Below, one piece after another: positions 6,769 through 10,809 of a stretch of DNA of 10,809 bases. The stretch's first letter is position 1; each line of letters begins with the position of its first letter. The DNA is taken from assembly GCA_029240475.1 (NCBI GenBank), contig JAREAF010000050.1, positions 1 to 10,809 of the forward strand, read 5' to 3'. The position numbers were made by a program, and so were the translations under genes. The notes beneath the pieces were generated by a model. The model had not been told where the DNA came from and searched no databases. It worked only from the letters and a program-made list of their open reading frames with translations. Origin of the DNA: Rhodospirillales bacterium. GTDB taxonomy: Bacteria > Pseudomonadota > Alphaproteobacteria > JAREAF01.

Positions 6769-8619
6769 ATGAACGCGGTGGGGGAAAGGACGGCCGCGCG
6801 GCTGGCTGCGCTGAGGGGGCGGGGGGAGCGTCTGCGGCTGAGCATCGCGGCGACCCTGATCCTCGGATTCGGTGCGCTGGTGGTCATCGCGGTCGGGGCG
6901 GCATTGCTGATCACGCTGGTCGCGGCGCAAGCGAACACGCGCGAGCTGCTGCGCACCGCCGCGCGCCAGCATGTCGACGCGGTGGTCGCCTCCGTCTCGG
7001 CCACCCTCGCTCCGGCGCGGGCGCAGGCGGAGTTTCTGGCCGAGCTCATCGCGGCCGGCGAGATCGATCCGGCCGACAACAACCGGCTCAAGACCGTTCT
7101 TCTCGGCGCGCTGGCCGCCGCCCCGCAGGTCTCCGGCGCGGCCTTCATCCGAACGGACATGACGGCCGTTCGGGCGAGCCGCACCGACAGCAGCTTCGAC
7201 AGCCGCATCTCGCGCGCGCCACGGCCCGATTCCCGCCAGGTGCTCGCGGCGGCCAAGGAGGCGCGCGGCCCGAGATGGGGGCGCATCCTCTATCTGCCCG
7301 AACTCGGCGATACGCAGATCACACTGCTGGCCCCCGTGCGACGCGGCGAGCATTTCCTCGGCGCTGTGGTGTCGGTGGTCTCGATCGCCAATCTCTCGCG
7401 CTCGCTGCCGCGCCCCGACGGCAACTCGGTGGCCTTCATTCTGACCGAGGACGGCCGCGTGGTGGCGCATCCGGCGCTGGTCGGAGGGCCGCGCGGAGTG
7501 TCCCCGGACAAGCCGCTCCTGAAGCTCACGGAGATCGGCGATCCGGTGCTGGAGCGCATCTGGAGCGCGCCGGATCGGCAGGCGTTCCGCCAATCGTCGG
7601 AGGACGACGGCTTCTTCACCCACGTCGCAGATGTGGCGGGGGAGGAATATGCGTTCCTCTACCGGCGCATCGCCGACTACGGCGAGACCGCCTGGATCGT
7701 CGGGGCCTATGTGAAGAGCTCCGTGGCCATGCCGCTGATCGACCGGCTTCGATGGGCGGCGGTCGCGACCAGCGGCATCTTGCTCGCGTCTGTGCTGCTG
7801 TCGGTCCTGCTCAGCCGCGCGATCCTGCGCCCGGTCCGCGAGCTGGCGGAAGGCGCGGAGGCGGTGAGCCGGCTCGATTTCGAAGCGGTTCCGCCGCTCA
7901 AAGGCGCGACGTTCCGCGAGATCGACGCGGCGATGGGGGCTTTCAACGCCATGGTCGGAGGCCTGCGCCTCTTCGCCACCTACGTTCCGCGTTCGCTGGT
8001 GCGCCGGCTGATGACGCTGCAGAGCGCGTCCGGGTTGAGGCCCGAAGAGCGCGAGGTCACGGTCCTCTTCACCGACATCGCCGGCTTTACCGAGATGAGC
8101 CGACGCTTGACGCCGCTCCGCCTGGCGGCTTTCCTGAACCGCCATTTCGGCCTGCTCGGACGCGCGATCGACGCCGAGGGCGGCACCATAGACAAATATA
8201 TCGGCGATTCGGTGATGGCTTTCTGGGGGGCTCCGGACCGCCAGGGCGATCATGCCGCGCGGGGTTGCCGCGCGGCGCTGGCCATCGCCGAAGCGGTGCG
8301 CGCCGACAATGAACGCCGCAGCCGGAAGGGGCGGGCGCCGGTGCGATTGCGCATCGGCCTTCACAGCGGCCCGGCGATCGTCGGCAATATCGGAGCGCCG
8401 GGGCGAATCAATTACACGCTGGTGGGCGACACCGTGAACGTGGCGCAGCGGCTCGAGCAGCTCGGCAAGCGCCATGCGCACACCCAGGATGCCGTGATCG
8501 TCGCCTCGCGCGCGGTGCTGGAGCGCGCCGGCATGCTGGACCAGGCGCGCTCGCTCGGCTCGCAGGAGGTCAGCGGCGGCGGCCCGATGGAAGTGTTCGA
8601 GCTGGCGCCGCTTCAGCCC

Positions 8620-8643
<24 letters not shown>
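6769..8643 (+). CDS. Membrane adenylate cyclase, Cache-HAMP-class III catalytic domain
   Basis: It makes cAMP from ATP on the inner face of the membrane in response to an outside signal. The 624 residues are ordered as follows: membrane helix about 26-51; a periplasmic sensor of about 270 residues (55-325) whose size and RMGRI-like centre fit a double Cache ligand-binding domain; a second helix about 329-349; a HAMP linker about 350-402 starting RAILRPVRELAEG; and a class III cyclase domain from about 425. All catalytic residues are present. The metal ligands are D436 (LFTDIAGF) and D480 (YIGDSVMAF). The adenine-selecting pair is K476 (IDKYIGD) and D554 (LVGDTVN), which favours ATP over GTP. 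The transition-state residues are N557 and R561 (VNVAQRLE). No Shine-Dalgarno is seen at the start. The 3' end overlaps rpoH by 24 bp, tail to tail. The ligand is unknown. Confidence 0.93.
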
Positions 8644-9498
<855 letters not shown>

Positions 9499-9580
9499 CG
9501 GAACGCCGCCCCTTCCTGGCGCCGAAACGCCGCCTCGCAGTTTAGATACGCTCCAAGGTGGCGAGCGGATCACCCGCGAA

Positions 9581-9604
9581 AACGGACTGCCTCCCCGGCG
9601 TTCC
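9581..9604 (-). promoter_or_regulatory. Candidate EcfG/RpoE2-type general-stress promoter before rpoH
   Basis: On the minus strand GGAAC (9604-9600) is followed after 15 bases by CGTT (9584-9581) and two further T. The alphaproteobacterial general-stress sigma factor EcfG/RpoE2 recognises GGAAC, a 16-17 base spacer, then CGTT (also written GGAAC-N18/19-TT). Here the CGTT form is one base short, while the looser TT form is satisfied because of the TTTT run. It lies wholly in the gap between the phosphatase-like stop and rpoH, with about 75 bases of leader to the start. In Sinorhizobium meliloti rpoH2 is controlled by RpoE2, so the place makes sense. Confidence 0.4.
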
Positions 9605-9624
9605 GCTCAGGGCTCGGAAGGGGC

Positions 9625-10437
9625 TCAGGATTCGATGGTGGCGAGGAGCGTGCCCTCGGGGGCGAAACAGGCGGCCAGCAAGGGTCCGCCGAAGCCCGAT
9701 CCCGAATCGATCGAGGTGGTGTAAGCCGATTCGATCAGCCCGCCATGGCTTCGGTCATAGCCGCGGATCACGCGGCGAAATCCCGCATAGGGCTGCGCCA
9801 GCCGTGAGAACCCGCCCAGATTCCACCAAAAGCTATCGCTTTGCGCGCTGAGCGGGCGAGAAGGATCGATGCCGGCATGCACGAACAGGAGCGCGCCGTC
9901 GTCGGTCAGAGCGGCCCGCCGCAGAGCGCTCATCAGATTGTAATGACCGGGCCGGGCCTGCATCACGGCGCGGAGCGACTGAGTCCATCGGGTGATCCCG
10001 ACCGCGCCTTCGCGGGCCACCGCCGCGCCCGTCTTCTCGTCCCCTCCATAGGCGCGCAAGGTGGCGCCCAGGCCGTGACTCATCATCCAGTCGAAGACCT
10101 CGCGCGGATTGGGCGCGAATTGCAGCTGCAGCAGCTTCTGCCACATCTCCTCCTGGCTGCCGCGCAGATAGGCGAGGTCGCTGGCGAAGGTGCGGGGCCG
10201 CGCGATCAGGGCGCGGCGGAAGGCGAGCAGCTCGTCGATGGTGCCCAGCACATCGGCGCCGCCCAGATAATTGCCGAGATAGACGAGGCGATCGCCTTCC
10301 TCGAAGGCGTCGGCAAGGACGCGGTGCAGGGCGGCCAAGCGTCCGCTCTCGCCATGGATTGCGGCCACGGCCCAGACGCGCCGTGCGCGCCGGAGCACTG
10401 CAAATCGCTCGTGATTGGATCGGTCGCGGTCGGCCAT
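9625..10437 (-). CDS. Calcineurin-like metallophosphoesterase homologue with degenerate active site
   Basis: The fold is that of PPP-type/ApaH-like calcineurin phosphoesterases, but most metal ligands are gone, so it is probably not a phosphatase. The start is ATG 10437 (270 residues); the frame upstream overlaps carD and reads as nonsense. The block VWAVAAIHGESGRLAALH (21-38) matches the first family motif, normally GDxHG, but the metal-binding Asp is Ala26. VYLGNYLGGAD (52-62) matches GDxxDRG, with Asp changed to Asn56 and the Arg lost. LRGSQEEMW (91-99) matches GNHE, with Asn to Ser94 and His to Gln95. VHAG (186-189) keeps its His187. GYDRSHGG (226-233) stands where GHTP is expected, with Tyr227 for His. 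The C-terminal DSGSGFGGPL (244-253) is well kept. An intact frame and retained scaffold argue for a regulatory or binding role rather than decay. It lies between carD and rpoH on the same strand. No good Shine-Dalgarno is seen. Confidence 0.85.
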   Translation of the reverse strand: MADRDRSNHERFAVLRRARRVWAVAAIHGESGRLAALHRVLADAFEEGDRLVYLGNYLGGADVLGTIDELLAFRRALIARPRTFASDLAYLRGSQEEMWQKLLQLQFAPNPREVFDWMMSHGLGATLRAYGGDEKTGAAVAREGAVGITRWTQSLRAVMQARPGHYNLMSALRRAALTDDGALLFVHAGIDPSRPLSAQSDSFWWNLGGFSRLAQPYAGFRRVIRGYDRSHGGLIESAYTTSIDSGSGFGGPLLAACFAPEGTLLATIES

Positions 10438-10481
10438 GGCGCCCGCCGGCAGAGTCGGCGAGGTGCGCCGTTCCTGTCCAG

Positions 10482-10510
10482 AAAAAACGGCGGCGCCGAA
10501 GCGCCGCCGT
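10482..10510 (-). terminator. Intrinsic terminator of carD
   Basis: Read on the minus strand, ACGGCGGCGC (10510-10501), a TTCG loop, GCGCCGCCGT (10496-10487) and then a T run make a perfect 10-bp GC-rich stem with an extra-stable UUCG tetraloop and a U tract (six T in all, the first shared with the stem end). It starts 22 bases after the carD stop and ends about 45 bases before the phosphatase-like start, so that gene either needs its own promoter or relies on read-through. Confidence 0.93.
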
Positions 10511-10532
10511 CTGCCGTTGAGAAGCTGCGGCC

Positions 10533-10808
10533 TTATGCCGCTTTCAGCATTTCCTCGAGCCGCTGGGCGGCCGCCTGCTCGTCGATCCGCTCGACAGCGG
10601 CCAGCTCGCGGGCGAGCCGGTCGAGGGCCGCCTGATAGATCTGCCGCTCGCTGTACGACTGGTCGGGCTGGTCCGAGCCGCGATGCAGGTCCCGCACGAC
10701 CTCGGCGATGGAGACGGGGTCGCCCGAATTGATCTTGGCCTCGTATTCCTGGGCGCGGCGGCTCCACATCGTCCGTTTCACCCGCGAGCGGCCCTTGAGC
10801 GTGGCCAG
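10533..10808 (-). CDS. carD: CarD/CdnL-type transcription factor, C-terminal part (N-terminus outside the window)
   Basis: CarD/CdnL proteins bind the RNA polymerase beta subunit through an N-terminal Tudor-like domain and stabilise the open complex at rRNA and growth-related promoters with a C-terminal helical domain. Only the C-terminal 91 residues are visible. The frame is open to the window edge (LATLKGRSRVKRTMWSRR), so the GTG at 10781 is an internal Val and not a start. The visible part holds the strongly conserved WSRRAQEYEAKINSGD stretch with the Trp that contacts DNA at the upstream edge of the bubble, then IAEVVRDLHR and a helical tail (SYSERQIYQAALDRLARELA) ending in KAA. The RNA-polymerase-interacting domain lies beyond base 10809. 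It ends in an intrinsic terminator. Confidence 0.92.
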   Translation of the reverse strand: MATLKGRSRVKRTMWSRRAQEYEAKINSGDPVSIAEVVRDLHRGSDQPDQSYSERQIYQAALDRLARELAAVERIDEQAAAQRLEEMLKAA

Positions 10809-10809
10809 C

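Noticed and set aside
6739..8481. 580-codon open frame on the - strand opposite the cyclase
   Set aside because: Every catalytic motif is on the + strand; the opposite frame is Arg/Ala/His-rich noise.
9499..9573. Longer start for rpoH
   Set aside because: The added 25 residues do not look like an RpoH N-terminus, and MAHIDDPNTQ gives the usual family length.
10470..10474. GGAAC (minus strand) upstream of the phosphatase-like gene as another EcfG promoter
   Set aside because: No CGTT or GTT element follows at 15-18 bases, so only a five-base match remains.
10438..10767. Longer start for the phosphatase-like gene, overlapping carD
   Set aside because: The extra 110 residues are Arg/Pro/Gly-rich noise and run through the carD terminator hairpin; family similarity begins only after ATG 10437.

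Overview
The window is high-GC, densely coded DNA that looks alphaproteobacterial. The best evidence is an RpoH-type sigma factor with the alphaproteobacterial RpoH2-like signature NWSIVRTGTT, a CarD/CdnL fragment of the alphaproteobacterial type, a Cache-HAMP class III cyclase, and an AsmA/TonB pair typical of Gram-negative envelopes. I cannot assign genus or order with confidence; sphingomonads or a rhizobial/rhodospirilloid lineage both fit. I see no insertion sequence, integrase, tRNA, rRNA or CRISPR array. This looks like ordinary chromosomal core and near-core sequence.

Layout, left to right. (1) 2-847 (+): a tandem GNAT acetyltransferase whose 5' end lies outside the window. (2) 848-940: a convergent junction with two strong inverted repeats. 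(3) 941-4011 (-): a two-gene unit, AsmA-family protein then TonB-family energy transducer, separated by 5 bp. (4) 4012-4106: a short gap with a large nested hairpin. (5) 4107-6341 (-): an exported Q/G/Y-rich, prion-like protein carrying two PRC-barrel domains. (6) 6342-6521: a divergent regulatory gap holding a small upstream ORF with a good Shine-Dalgarno. (7) 6522-6704 (+): a predicted 60-residue membrane-anchored protein with a very acidic tail. (8) 6769-8643 (+): a membrane-bound Cache-HAMP adenylate cyclase. (9) 8620-9498 (-): rpoH, whose 3' end overlaps that of the cyclase by 24 bp. (10) 9625-10437 (-): a calcineurin-like phosphoesterase relative that has lost most of its metal-binding residues. 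(11) 10533-10808 (-): the C-terminal part of CarD/CdnL, closed by a textbook intrinsic terminator.

Functionally, the right half reads as transcription and stress control (CarD, RpoH, cAMP synthesis) and the left half as envelope biology (AsmA, TonB, exported PRC-barrel protein). The most unusual item is the apparent pseudo-phosphatase encoded between carD and rpoH. Next are the prion-like secreted PRC-barrel protein and a candidate general-stress (EcfG/RpoE2-type) promoter in front of rpoH.
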